Assembly (NCBI GenBank): GCA_004764695.1 | Contig: SMSO01000032.1 | Coordinates: 7,460,668-7,524,667, forward strand | Source: Schizochytrium sp. TIO01 | Taxonomy: Eukaryota; Sar; Bigyra; Thraustochytrida; Thraustochytriidae | Length of the DNA: 64,000 nt | Reading direction: 5' to 3' | Part shown: positions 22,801-35,612 of the stretch, in pieces | How the letters are laid out: every line of letters begins with the position of its first letter | Position numbering within the stretch: the stretch's first letter is position 1 | Made by a program: the position numbers and the translations under genes | The notes under the pieces: model-generated | What the model was told of the DNA's origin: nothing | Seen by the model: only the letters and a program-made list of their open reading frames with translations | The model's database searches: none

Positions 22801-24792
22801 CATTTCATTGAGGTTTATTGCTTATTGACTTCCGAGTAAAAGTAAAAGTGTTGCTAGCCAGTGATAACAAACGGGCCACAAGTGTGTGATATGAGACTCC
22901 CTGACTGCCCATGCTACTCTCAAAACTTGTTCGTTGTATATTTCTTCCTAAGGAGGCATTGTGCGTGTCTCCAAGCGGTTCATCAGAAAAGAGGTGGTAG
23001 GTAGTACTTTCTTTTCTAATCTTTCTCCGGACGCCAGGTACCTACACTTTTAGTCTGTATCAAGTTCATCTCCATCATGCCTTTAGAAAACTGAACAACT
23101 ATTAAAATTAAAAAATAATTTTTAAATATGCCTACCTTTTACTTTTACTTTTAAGAAAAATGAGAATGAGAATGTAAAAGAATGCACAGGCAACACTGCG
23201 CAACGTGGAAACGCTAAAGTTTCAAGACATTATAGATAATATTGCTCAGCAAGAGCAAGTATACCGACAGCATTCTGTGTCGGACCCTCTTCAATACTTC
23301 ACTTCATGGATCCACCTCTTCACTTTCCCCTTCCCTTCAGTTTTCTTAAAGGAGAAAAATTGAATGAAACGATATAATTTTTTTCTCGAAAATAAATAAG
23401 AGTGAAATACATTTTCCAATCCTTCTCAAGACTTGCGCGTTAGGTAGCATTGAATTCGCTATTCTTGATGACCACAGGGAGCACATATCAGGGTGTGCTC
23501 CTGCGTTCGTTCGTGCCCGGTCAAATAACTCTGACTAATCAATTTGGTACAGGGAGGAAAGCAAATGCGTGCTCGGTTCCTCTCGACACCAAAGTCTACA
23601 AATCTTGTAATGCCCTATCAGTACTTGAGAAATAGAAATATGAATAAAGGCATCAACGGAGACCAACAAAGACTTTGATGGATATGTGATAAAGAAAGGA
23701 ATCGCTGTCATTGGTCGCAAGGACGATGGATAGAAACACTGTCCACGGCATGGATCTTTGGATCGTCATGGTGAGATGACACGTGCTCCTATCAGCACTC
23801 TCCAAGGAAAGCAATCAGGCTCTCCAAACTTTGGATTGATACAGTTTAAGTAAAAACCCACAAAGTTTGCCAATGAAAGGGGATTGCACACAGGGGATTT
23901 GGATGATATCTTTCATGTGTGAGGACAACTTGCATGTCAAAAGCAGAGATTTCTCCGAACAGAATTTATTCAGAACTTGAAGACCAGTGTCAACAGAGAT
24001 CTTGACTTTCGACTGCTCGATTGTACTAATTCGTATAATTATTTTGGGCTAGTGAGGAAAAGCAGGCAGGGACAGCCGCCACAAGTTGAAATGTCCATGA
24101 TCTGCTCGTTGTCTTAATTATTAGCAGCATTTCAAAAGAAACCTTAAAACTCCTTCTGATCTTGAAAGACTGAACCATAAGTCAATTTGAACAATATATA
24201 TCTTAACCTTAATAGTTTTTACTAGGAGATGTAGCGGGATACAAAACTTTAGATACCTTCTCTTATTTGAAAATGAAGAAATCATGAAATAAAAAGTAAA
24301 TATGAAAGAAATAATAATAGTAGCAAATTTTCTAATCCTGCCATAAGACCCATGGTAGTCAGACAAACCTTTAAAGCCAAAGTAAAAGAAAAAGTGAAAA
24401 CGATGTTATTTTTTCTGCACGCGCGAGCTCTTCTTGTTACCTTCAAGTTTTGCTCAAGTTTGCAGGGCTCGAAAGAGACGATTTGTTTGAAGAATGGGAT
24501 GCGAGACTCCCAAAAACAAATATTAATAAAACTTCGTGAAATGAAAGAATTCTGACTGTGCAGCAGCAATCCTGTAAAGCAACTTGCAGCACAGCAGTCT
24601 CGGGCCAAGAGCTCGTGCTGACCCGATTGGACGCCCCAAAGGGCAGGGTCGAGCTTCGCTCATCCCGGTAGATACAGGCGCACTCAGATACAGAGCGTCT
24701 CTCAGGGATTTCTTGTAGCAGCGACCAGCATATCAGAGGCCAACCTCTAGCTTTCTAACTATTAACAGGACCACATAAACAAATCTACAAGG
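19874..24792. other. Gene-poor AT-rich interval between repeat copy A and receptor 2
   Basis: About 4.9 kb. All ORFs are short (108 codons or fewer), lack domains and overlap on opposite strands. Homopolymer A runs occur near 20934-20944. The last 200 bases before the receptor are less AT-rich and probably contain its promoter and leader. No RNA gene seen. Confidence 0.45.
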
Positions 24793-27360
24793 ATGGCAAA
24801 AGCAAGTGCACAAGCTGGGCTGCGTGAGCTTGTTGCCACATTGTGCCTTGTCTTCGCAGCAGTGATTGTTCAAGTGACCGAAGCCACGTATGGCGAGTGC
24901 AATACTACTTGCAACCAATATGTGCTGGACCGCATCTGTATCGAAGATGACGTGACAGAGGATGCATGGGTACCCAATGCAACTTCAGCCAAAATTGGCG
25001 TCATGCGCGATTTCTCAGGCACTAACGCAGCTGATTTTGCATCAATGTGCGCCTTGAAAAATGTACGCGAGGAAGGAGTTCTTGATGGGATTGATGTAGA
25101 CCTTCGCTGGCTTGACACAAATTCTGATATGCTTGGTGGCATGAGGGCTGGCCTATGCATGCGAAAATCTGGTATGGATGCTGCCGTTGGTCCCTTCTCT
25201 AGCGACCCCGCAGAAGGCGCAGCTCTAATCGGCAACATTTATGATATTAATACGGTTGCCACCACTGCTACTTCCCCAGACCTCAGTGATACCAGTTCTT
25301 ACTCCTACTTCTCACGTGTCATTGGATCTGATTCCAATCAAGGTAGTATGCTTGCAACCCTTGCTGCGCAATACGGTTGGACTGAGATTGCTGTACTTTA
25401 CATTGCCACAGATACATACTTTGAGGGTGTTGCAAATGCATTTACAGATAAATGTATTGAACTTGGAATTTCTATCGACACCTACACGCTTGCCTCTACT
25501 GACTATTCCGAAAGCAAGTTGGAGGAGAACCTTCAGAAAATCCGGGAATCTGAAGTGCGCGTTGTGATGGCTTCAATGACTCCCATGCATGACACCTTAA
25601 CTATCGCGAACGAAACAGGTATGCTGGATGAAGGTTGGGCTTGGCTCACCACTGAGTCTGCAATCTCCATTCTTTGGAGTAACGGATGGAACCTTCCTGA
25701 TTCTGACCTTGAAAACATGGATGTGTTGCTCGATGGTGTGATTGGCCTTGTTCCGCAGGTGAATACCTCAAGTCAGGCTTACAATGATTGGTATGACTGC
25801 ATCGTAGACCACATGAACGAAACCAACTCTAGCTCAATGTTTTATGGACTAGGAGACGCTGCTCGGGCCGCGACATACACTTCGACGGAACTTGCAAGCA
25901 TGACCGAAGAAGAGATTTACAATGGCACACTCACTGCCATGGCGACAATGTGGTATGCATTCTACTACGATGCCATGCAGATTACTCTTCGTGCTTTTGC
26001 GTCTCTTGACGCTTCTGATCGCTCAGATACAGAAAAGCTACGTGCGGCGATCCGGAACACAACCTACGATGGAGCTACTGGGTCAATTGTTCTGGACTCT
26101 GATGGTGAGCGTACGAGTATGGCATATTCGATTGGCAATATCTTTGGGAAAGAGTATCATGTGATTGGAGAAGTCACCAAGGTGGATGATTCAATTGAGA
26201 TTACCTTTACACAAGACGCGCATTTCCCGGGCAATACAACAGATGTTCCCGTGGGCTATGAAATGGATTGCGACCTTGAAGACGACTATAATCAAACAGT
26301 AAGCGAATGCCATGGTTCTAGTCGAACTGTCACCTATATTCAAAGCACAAACAAGTCTAAGCTCTATTGCCCTGATGTCACTCCCTTCGATGTAAGCTGT
26401 GATCACGCACTGTACACGGATGCCAGCATGCCTTTAGACATGATAGGCTATGGTTTAGTGTTCCTCACCTTGGTATTGTTCTTATGGGTGTGGAATCATC
26501 GCTTGATTAAATTGTCTCAGCGCGAGTTTCTCATTGTTATGTTATTGGGTGCATGTGTTGCTCTTACGGGACCTCTACTCTCTTTCGGCCAGTTGAACTT
26601 TTACAAATGCGCCACACTGCCAATTTTTACCTCCCTAGGTTATGTACTTTTGTTTGGCCCCCTCTTCGTGAAATCCTGGCGCGTTGGCGTATTGGTGCGC
26701 AACACGAAGCTGCGTCATATGAAAGTTCCAAGTTACCAACTTTATGCTCGGCTATTCGTCATGCTAGCTATTACAAGCATTCTACTCGGATTGATGTTTT
26801 ATCTTGATCCTCCGCATGTGGAATCGACGACCGAGCCTATTACCTACGATGGTGAGATTCATGTTGTGCCTTTTCAAACTTGTACTGTGGATGGCAACTT
26901 GATGAGCTCTATGCTCATTTTCGCTCTCGCGCTGTTCACTGCATACGGCTGCTATGTTTCTTACCAAATCCGCAATGTTAGTGAGGACCTAAGCGAGGCT
27001 CGTTGGATCTTTTTGTCTATTTACAACGGGGCCCTTCTCTCAGCTATCATGCTTGCCATTGTGCTCGGTTTGGATCTCACGTTCATGCAGATCCATCTCT
27101 TTGCAACTTTAGGTATTCTGATCGTTTCTGTGTTCACAGTGGCTCTCATCATGGTTCCTAAGTTTATCAATATCTTCAAGGACCAGCCATTGTCCGAGCC
27201 GGGCCTTGGAACCTCATCTGCGGCCTTCTCATATCGTCCAGGTACTGTAGATGTCTCGTATCTGGTTGGGCCTGACGTCACTCGTTATGGGCGGAGCAAC
27301 ACTCACACTGGATCAAAAGACTCTAAACATCGAGTTGAGGAATCTGAAACAGAAGTTTAA
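24793..27360 (+). CDS. Class C (GABA-B-like) G-protein-coupled receptor, paralogue 2, PDZ-ligand tail
   Basis: An 855-residue paralogue of the receptors at 15.7 and 39.8 kb, collinear with them from end to end. The signal peptide spans about 1-31. The cysteine module is at 36-49 (CNTTCNQYVLDRIC). The Venus-flytrap domain spans about 66-495 with GNIYDINTVATTATSPDLSD and WAWLTTESAISIL, then CPDVTPFDVSC and seven membrane helices to about residue 795. The GABA-B-like intracellular block SYQIRNVSEDLSEARW and SVYN-like SIYNGALL are kept. It has an insertion in the flytrap lobe (about 350-375) relative to paralogue 1. The tail ends ETEV, a class I PDZ-binding sequence (S/T-x-V) that neither other paralogue has. 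The ATG has a purine at -3 and G at +4. It lies between inverted copies of a dispersed repeat. The ligand is unknown. Confidence 0.93.
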   Translation: MAKASAQAGLRELVATLCLVFAAVIVQVTEATYGECNTTCNQYVLDRICIEDDVTEDAWVPNATSAKIGVMRDFSGTNAADFASMCALKNVREEGVLDGIDVDLRWLDTNSDMLGGMRAGLCMRKSGMDAAVGPFSSDPAEGAALIGNIYDINTVATTATSPDLSDTSSYSYFSRVIGSDSNQGSMLATLAAQYGWTEIAVLYIATDTYFEGVANAFTDKCIELGISIDTYTLASTDYSESKLEENLQKIRESEVRVVMASMTPMHDTLTIANETGMLDEGWAWLTTESAISILWSNGWNLPDSDLENMDVLLDGVIGLVPQVNTSSQAYNDWYDCIVDHMNETNSSSMFYGLGDAARAATYTSTELASMTEEEIYNGTLTAMATMWYAFYYDAMQITLRAFASLDASDRSDTEKLRAAIRNTTYDGATGSIVLDSDGERTSMAYSIGNIFGKEYHVIGEVTKVDDSIEITFTQDAHFPGNTTDVPVGYEMDCDLEDDYNQTVSECHGSSRTVTYIQSTNKSKLYCPDVTPFDVSCDHALYTDASMPLDMIGYGLVFLTLVLFLWVWNHRLIKLSQREFLIVMLLGACVALTGPLLSFGQLNFYKCATLPIFTSLGYVLLFGPLFVKSWRVGVLVRNTKLRHMKVPSYQLYARLFVMLAITSILLGLMFYLDPPHVESTTEPITYDGEIHVVPFQTCTVDGNLMSSMLIFALALFTAYGCYVSYQIRNVSEDLSEARWIFLSIYNGALLSAIMLAIVLGLDLTFMQIHLFATLGILIVSVFTVALIMVPKFINIFKDQPLSEPGLGTSSAAFSYRPGTVDVSYLVGPDVTRYGRSNTHTGSKDSKHRVEESETEV

Positions 27361-28044
27361 ATCTTTCTCCTTGTGCTGAAGCAGAAAGATATTCAAGATG
27401 TGTATATCCTGCCTCTCGTGTTTTATGCACGTTTTTGTGTTTTGTTTGTTTGTTTGTTTGTTCCCAATTTGCTTCATTTTCTACTATAAATATATTACTC
27501 TTGATCGTTATTGTCATACTGGGCCATTTCTGGCAAACTCTTGTTTCATAATATACACTATTCACAACTCATTCGGAATCACTAGAACATATTATGGACA
27601 TCTTTGCTGCTGGGTCAGAGGTTCTGCACAAAGAAAGTGAATGAGCACGTGCGCATTCATACAAGTCTGTTTAAAGGTGCTCAACAATTCTTCGCAGTCA
27701 TGTGGACAGATGCCTATATCTACAGCTTTCTACATTTTTCATCCTTCTTTATACTATTTCCATGAACAGGTAATTGGAAATCTCAATTCCATTGGGTAGA
27801 GTGAACAAAATAGAAATGGCATAGCGCAAGGCAATATGGTTTCTTAGTCAATAAGTCCGTTCTAGCCTTTCACGAATGCCACATATTATTGAGCATATGA
27901 AGACTGAGCATCCACGATCGCGAGTTGCGCATGCATTATATGGAAGCAAACAAATTGAGGCCTGAAATCAGGTGATTTAAAGGTACTTATCTTGGGCTAA
28001 CCTTTTGGGTCTGTCTACGCAGAGGATGATGTTTATTCGATTAG
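27361..28044. other. 3' flank of receptor 2
   Basis: AT-rich downstream region containing a (TTTG)n microsatellite at about 27439-27462. Presumed 3' UTR and terminator sequence; nothing else supported. Confidence 0.4.
27439..27462. repeat. (TTTG)n microsatellite
   Basis: About six tandem TTTG units, seen directly in the sequence, just downstream of receptor 2. Confidence 0.9.
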
Positions 28045-28238
28045 TGATTTATTGAAGAAATATACAGCTACGTGTCTAATCTAACCTTACCTAAGAAAAC
28101 TCTCCTGTCCATACATTCATCCTGCCTGTATGCAGACCCGAAGCCCCAATAATTTATATACTATCCTCTTTCTCTTTCTCCTGAGTTCGTCATCCTTGTC
28201 AGACTACGTCTGCACGCTTCACAGCACAAGCTACCCTA
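28045..28238 (-). repeat. Dispersed ~190-bp repeat, copy B (SINE-like), inverted relative to copy A
   Basis: The reverse complement matches copy A at 19676-19873 across its whole length, including TAGCTTGTGCTGTGAAGCGT, CTCAGGAGAAAGAG, ATTATTGGGGCTTCGGGTCT, ATACAGGCAGGATGAATGTA and AGCTGTATATTTCTTCA. By eye roughly four in five positions agree once small indels are allowed. Similarity fades outside this block on both sides, which sets the unit at about 190-200 bp. Confidence 0.75.
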
Positions 28239-31200
28239 CAATATGATCTAAATTAGGTAATTGCCTATGTTAAGTTTGGAGAAAACGCATAGATATCAAG
28301 AAACATTCTAACTATTGGAAATGTCTGGTAGAGTCTGCAAAGTTTAAAGTTAAACTTAAGAGCCCAATGAAGAATGAGAAATATCTAGTCTAGCCTACTC
28401 CACAGAAATCTGCTCGATGAAACAGAATCAAAAGATCAAGTTCGCCTGATGGTAATCTCTTGAAGTGCACCCTTCAAGAAGGTGAAATAGTGTCCTTTTC
28501 ACAGCGATCAAATGGACACAATTTCGAGGGCATTGCTTATGGTTTTGATCAAGTTTGCTTCAACACAAAAAGCAAAAAGTAAACACCTTGCTGGAGTGAA
28601 TTCAAACTGGATATGCATTTTCTGGCCACCAATACTCTTTCAGTTTTAGCCTATTGGCCGAAGATTAGCATGTGGTTAATGATCTGGTTTAATTGCAACA
28701 TGCCGTAATACATCGTTGAGCTGTCTCTGAGAATAAAATCATAATCTCGACTATCCATAAACGTTGCTTTTTGTACCTCATCATGTCTCACTCGCTATGA
28801 AATTAAACTTTGCAACTTCGGGAGTACATAACACAAGGTGATTTAGTCATCTCTCTTGGAACAAGAAAATGCCTATGCCAGTGATTCAAACACTCAAGCA
28901 AACACCGGAAACAATTGCGTTTGTGCATAGTTCTACAAAAGTAAGATGCTGCCGTGGAATTGGCTTGTCGTTTTCCGTAGGTTAGGTTAGAAGAGATTTG
29001 TTGGGAGTCTCCGAGACTGTTCTTCCAAAAAATAAAAAATAAAATGAAAAATAAACATAAAAACCAAATGAAGAAAAGCTTTTAAAAAGGGAAAGACTTA
29101 TATTCCTTTAGGCCTTAATATATAATAAGAATAAATAATAGAATTCTATAGTAGTTCTTCTGCCTATTAATAGTGCTAATACTGCGGATCATTCCACCCA
29201 ATCTAAAGGGCCGATCGATCTTTTTACTTTAGTTTTTTAACGCACATGATGGGGTGTGCGGTCTGTCTCATGTTTTAAGCGCAAACATGTTGCTGACTAA
29301 GAGGTCCCATGGTTGAATGTAGAGGTACACTCACACGAAGTGGGACAACTTGCACTTTAATTGAGGAAATTGGAATAGAATCAAGGGCGTTGGAATGGTG
29401 TGTGTTTATGGACTTAAGGCTAAGTCCGGACGCCTTCGTGGTGGCCTCAGGTTCCTCGACAATACTGAAATTTATCTGCACCTCGACTTGCAGCAACCTC
29501 GTGGTATTTTTAGAGGTAGAGGTGAGTTCACAACCTATTTTAGCTTAACTTCTCCCACCTTCACCAGCTCTACTAGCACAACCTTGGGTGAGCTGATCGC
29601 CGTTGATTATATGTTACAATATCTGCACAAACAAAGCAAACGCTTTGTACGCGAACTTACTTACGTCTGACGATTCCTTTACAAACGACGAATTGAAAAC
29701 GTGTATCCTTGCCTCAAACCGTCTTTCTCTGCAGGGAAATCAGTCGTGTTGAAAATTTGTCCTTCGTAGAGATTTTGCGCCTGCCCCATGCAAACACCTA
29801 TAATTCTGTCCCAAACATATTGAAACGCGAGAGAAAGTCCGCGACTACCCTCAGAATTCGGTACCAGCTAGGTCTATTTCATTTGATGCCGCCTCATTGC
29901 ACAACAAGAAAAGTGGCACATCGAAAAAACAATTCAAAGTCCAGGCTTCTGAATTTGAGAGCTGATATTCTTTTTTAGAGCATTTCCAAAAGTTGATCCA
30001 AATCAATAACTACATTCCACTCGAAGATGCGAAAGCTCTGAGCAGCAGGTTACTTGTTCACCACGACGAGTATACTAAACATAGACAAAGACAAAACTAA
30101 ATCACAAATACAGAGCATACTTTACAACATCATGTTGATTGGCAAATCTCTTCCCGAGTATATTGCCACATTTGGAAGAGTGGTTTTAAAAGTTGCCATG
30201 ATGTTAATTTGCCCGACAATGTGTTTGTGAAGTATTATCTATGTATAATAGGCAAGTCAGGTATCAAAGCTAAAAAGAACAAAGTGATGGCGCATGACTT
30301 TGGCGCTTAGCTATACATGATTTGGCCTTGTCAGGATTCTCCCTTGTGTGCCAGTGATTTTTGTCTAGCAGAGATTTCTCACAATTATTGCTCCTAAAGA
30401 AATAAATTTACGAGAGTACAGCATTTTAGCATTTGCTAACGAGGGAAAATGGTTGTTGAGGCATATGTTGCGTCACTGCTATTTTGCTTGCAGACGCTGC
30501 AGGCTCAGGTTACAATATCATTCCAGGTAGGCATCCTCGTTCATTGAACTCATATTTCTCTGACAAAGGCAAAAGATTTGTATTCCATAATTGAAATGTC
30601 CAGAAAGTATGAAAAGAATGAAGAGTGAAGAGAACAGACATGTGCGCAAATTGCAACTCTAATGGCTCTAAGTTAGACGCAAGAATATTAACATTATTAT
30701 GTCTTTCGTATGCCTCTTATTATACAAGACAGAGACTTTTTTATTCTTTTGGACGATACAGGTGTAGGCCTGTTTCATGGGAGTGAGTGTGTTTCAGTAC
30801 TGTGCCTTTAGAACCTGGTACTACCTACTTATATTTTTGAACAGCAATATTAGCTGAGCCAGGACTGCTCCGTAGAATTAGGAAAACGCTAGGAGGGGAG
30901 ACACGTTTGTGGCCACTATGGTGTAACTAAAGGTAAATATTAAATAATTTTGGTGTATCTCAAGCTGTGCACAATTAAATTAAAAAACCAACTAGAACTT
31001 TGCACGACTAGGCCAAGAGAACAAACAGATAAAGTCTATGTTGAACGCACGCAAGGACGCCCTTTGCCATCTTGGTAGCGTCATACGAAAGCAATAGTAA
31101 TGCAGCCTCATTGTCACGGGGGAAACCACCAAAAGTGTCGTGAACTTAAGAATTGAATTTGCTACTGTGCACTACCTTTAACTTAGGCCAACATGTGTTT

Positions 31201-31398
31201 TGTACGGATTCAGGTTTCTGAGAGTGATAGTTTCAGAGTGGAGGAAACAGGCTAATACGAGCGAGGGATTTGGAATTCGCCTCAAATTGAAAGGAAGTCA
31301 CAAACGCAAGTTTACAAGTGAAACATGATTCCAGTTATAGCCAGTGGAGAAGCAACCCTCTGCAGACTGTTGAAAGTTGCAACTTGTGTAAAAAATTT

Positions 31399-31418
31399 AA
31401 AAAAAAAAAAAAAAAAAA
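31399..31418. repeat. 20-base poly(A) run
   Basis: Uninterrupted run of about twenty A on the + strand, read directly. It could be the tail of an old retroposed sequence, but no target-site duplication or recognisable body was found upstream. Confidence 0.85.
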
Positions 31419-34400
31419 CAGAGAGAAAAGAAAAAAACATCTCAATCCTTTGAACTTCCAGTTGTTTTTTAGTATTGTTTTAGCAGGGAAAGGGTTAGCA
31501 AGTACTAGACTTAGAAAACCCCACTGGCCAATCAACTTTGATCCAAATCTATTGTAGGTTCCTAGTACTAACAGTGCTACCAGGAAAAAGAAAACGAAAT
31601 GAGCATATTTACAAAACAGCGCGTGCGCCATAAACAATTGAAGGAATTTTGCGTACTAAGCAATTTCACCTATTTATTGTCTGTCCCTCGGCAACAATAA
31701 GGTCAATCATTTAAATAAATCGTATAATTGGAGTGCTTCTAATGCATCGGAAAATTTATTAGGCTCGATAACTCGTCATTACATACCGGATTTCAACTTC
31801 AGGTCTTGACTTTTCGCAACAAAAATTGATATACCTATGTACATAAATATACTTTTAGCTAGACTAGGTATGACATTTATATGAGAGAGTCCACAACTCT
31901 GAAAGATCCGAGCACGCGCGGTACTACATTGACGATCTAATTCTGAGTTTTATTTAATCTTGAGATTTATTTAGTAAGGCAAATAGGAGCTGGTATTTTG
32001 AATAAGTAAACGACTTAAATTTTCAATAATAATATTAAAGCTTTTTAGTTATTTTTATTTTATTTAAAGGGGGTATTTCGCTGAGTTTACAAAGATCTAC
32101 CCTGGTAGCAGCATTATGCGAGAGCCCTTTCTAAACTGCTCTGTTTCTGGCTTCACCACCCTGTCAGAGAACAAGAGGCCCATCTCGATTCTCATCGCAT
32201 CGACAACTCATTATGACGACCGTGACCAACTTGAGGGAAACACACACGTACACAAGCGTACACGTTGTAAGCACATTCATTCAAGTCATTCTTCTTAAAG
32301 TTATGATCCTAGCATAATATTTTTCTCGAGGTTATTTTACAGGAACCTAATTTGTTGATTTGAAGCTGCATGTGTTTCCCCCTCTATCTACAGTTGTCTG
32401 CATCTCTTCGCTTGCTAACAAAAAGAGGAGTAGAACAGACAAAAATCATGCACAAACAAATTGGTAGAAGAGATTCGTTTCTATTGTAGAGTCAGTATGC
32501 GAACTGAGCATCCAAGCAAATCCTGACCCCTGAAGCTTCTTTGTCAAACCAAAAAAATCACCCTTGCGTGAGGTTCGCGGCTCACAGGAGCGTTGTCAGT
32601 GTTCGTATATTTCAGGGGTACGAAATAAAGCCTGCTTTTGCTCGTCGGCTGCTCGGCTATGATATGGTTGCTGAGCTTACTTCTTGGGTACTGATTTGTG
32701 TAAGCTTGAGGTTTTACTTTTGTCTAATCTCTTTTTTTAAAGTTAAAATTTTAAAATGTATTGTTATAGAGAGATTTTTATTTTATTTTTAAATAAAGGA
32801 AAATCAATGCTGATTCTCAAAAACAGAGAGTCGAAAGTCCAAGTCAGCATAAGATAAAAGTACCTCGCAATAGTGATGAACAGTCACAGGTTGACGTATA
32901 TGGAATATCCACTACTGTAGCTTGGTGAACAATTGGTGGCGAAGCTGGTTCTCGTATGCCAAATCACCAAGAATAAAGTTGGTAGCAAGTCAAAGGTCCT
33001 GGAAGGATGGCGAGCGGACACATTCCTCATGCCTGAGTTGTGCAGAAGAAGTCTAGAGAATAAGAAATTAATCCATCCCATCTATGCGTCTCTCTGCACT
33101 TCAAATTGATCAATTATATTTCGTTTCTTGATTCGTTACTGGCAAGCATAGTTGCAACGTGAAACACAAATACCTAGGTTCTATTTTGCTAGATAACTTT
33201 GTCCAGGAGCTTGTAGAATACACTAAAAAGACATTCGTGTGTTTCTGTTGTTGACGACTTCACAATCGCCCTGTGGACACGCGAAGAGCTCGCATCTCAC
33301 CACCCTATCGAATATGAAACGAACGCGGAGCTGTGCATGAATAATTGTTTCTTCCACGCGTAACAAAACTCGTCACTTCGCGCTGTCGCTCTCCGAATCT
33401 TTAGCACACTCTCGCGCCAAATTACGCCTCCTTTGAAGCACTTGCTTTCCTAATCATAACTGTATTCCTTTTCCAGATCTTAGTAGAAGAAATCGTAATT
33501 ACCCTAAAACCAGCTTGAAGTCTGCAAATCCAGCCGGACGCAAGGCAAATCTCTGAAGAACGCGCTAGGCGATCGGCATCATCCAAAGATTTCTCTCACA
33601 AAGATCAGCAGGTACAATGTGCGTGCTACAATCATTTATGTAATACTCTCCCACGTGTTAATCATCAAACAATATTAATAATCAAGAAACAGCGAAAATG
33701 CGGCGGATCTGATGAGGGGTATGCATTCTATAAGAAGTCCTAGCCTGCTCCCCGTTTCCGGCAAGCTCGCGTGTGGGCCTCCTGACACATGAGAAGAAGA
33801 AAGGAAAACACATTATTTTCGGCCCTAGCTTCCAACTACTAGCGCCGGCAACCAGCCAGCCGATAGTCGAAAGGGAGTGTAGCTTGAATACGCAAAGATA
33901 CCATGCTAAAAAGCAAGGCCACCAGATTCCGTTGCCTAGCTTTGGTGAGCAATATATTTATATGCAGGCTTTATTGAGATCGAGCAGAATGCCTTCGATG
34001 AGTTCTTTATGTGTATTTTAATTTTAATAAATAAATAAATAAAAATTTATAGGTAGCCAAAAATAACTTTTAGCGGAGAGAAAAAACTTGGGGGAAACAA
34101 AAAAACGCCTAAGGAAGTAACTTTAGTACAGAGTTTGATTAAAATATTCAAGTTTTCTAGGATAACTAAAAGTTGTCATTACAAAGTTTCTACTACTAAA
34201 CGGGAACTTTGAGATTGTTACTGCCTTGAGATAATCTTATAGCAGGGAGTTTACTCCGCGGCACTGCCTATGGGCAGTCCTTTCGGCAGCTTGGCTACCC
34301 ACAAGAGGAGAAAACAGCAGATAGAGCGATTATTTATGTTCCTCGACTTGTGTATTAAATCTAAAGAAAAGGATTCATAGGAGTAGCTTCTGGCAAAGAA

Positions 34401-35576
34401 GAAAACGATATTAAGTGACGTCGTTAGCCTCAATTGATCCAGCTGCGCTAGATGTCTTGGCAATAACGCCAGTGTAGCAGGGCACACGTATAAGTAGTGC
34501 TGGCTATCCATTGATTCGTCTTGAATCAATAGGAGATATTCTTTCGAACTAAATATTATTGTTAGATGTAGATGCCACTAGTAGTCTTATTATTAGAAGT
34601 ACCAAAGGTTTATCCAAAACCGCTGGGAGAGGTTAACCTTGATAGCTAGCCTACTTTTAGCAGAAAGAGGGCTGATGCGATCCTCTTCGAGCCGGGCATT
34701 GATTTTGCCACTTGGTTCGAGAGCTTTCGAAAGTTCACCTCTGGCAGTGTTCATAGAGTAAGCAGAATGTCTCGCAAGCTCTCAATCCGGCTGTGGTTAT
34801 TGCCAAAGGTCGCTTTCCAGTCTCGCCGATCCAACACGCATAATTTTAAAGATCCAGGATCATGCATCCACATTTGGCTCAAAGAAGGCAGCGACGTAAA
34901 TCGCTCCAGCAAAGGCAACTGGACTCGCGTTTCTGCCGTGCCAATTTCCTAACCTATCAGCACCAAGCAGTAAATATGTAAGCAAGTCTCTTCCCACGCA
35001 GGCTAATTTACAAGTTCATCCTGTCCAAACTTTGATGGAAGGCCCCGCTTCTAACACTGCTTCAGTCATCCTTGCTTCAAGATGTTTGCTTTCAAAGGTA
35101 AAGGTCTGCTACCTTCTAACTACTAAACCTAAATCAATAATGACACATTTCTTTATTCAGGCAGTTGTTTATTTATTTCTAAACGTAGATATCTCTGCAC
35201 TTCAAGTTGTGCAGTTGTGTAAGTTTGCGGGAAAACTAACCTTGAAACTAGGGCGCCTCCTTTATAGAGGTCCTGCCACTCCAGCAGCGGTCTGCCACTT
35301 TTGCTCTCGTAAATCGACGTCTCCACGTATGTAGGCATGCTTATTCGAGCTTGGACTCCGCGTCTGAGGTCGCGAGCAATTACACTGCGTTCATAACGCA
35401 GCATCAGCGTTACATAAGTCAACCCGGATCGCCGTGGAGTGCAAACGACGACGCAGGTGCTACCTTGTACCTACTTCTCTGCAGTGCTTCTCTTAGGTTC
35501 GTAGCATTCATCATCATTTGAAGAGCAGTCATCGCATTAAGCGATTACTAGCACATGCTAATCACCAATCCGTGTT

Positions 35577-35612
35577 TTATTATTATTATTATTGCTATTA
35601 TTATTATTATAT
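35577..35612. repeat. (TTA)n trinucleotide microsatellite
   Basis: Tandem TTA/ATT units with one GCT interruption, seen directly, in non-coding DNA. Confidence 0.9.

Noticed and set aside
29309..29670. Two overlapping + strand ORFs of 79 and 91 codons with protein-like composition
   Set aside because: No domain, overlapping frames and no support from neighbours; possibly an old gene fragment, but not supportable.
33230..33360. VDDFTIALWTREEL peptide, resembling a reverse-transcriptase active-site strand
   Set aside because: It occurs in a frame of about 45 codons with no other reverse-transcriptase motif on either side; likely chance.
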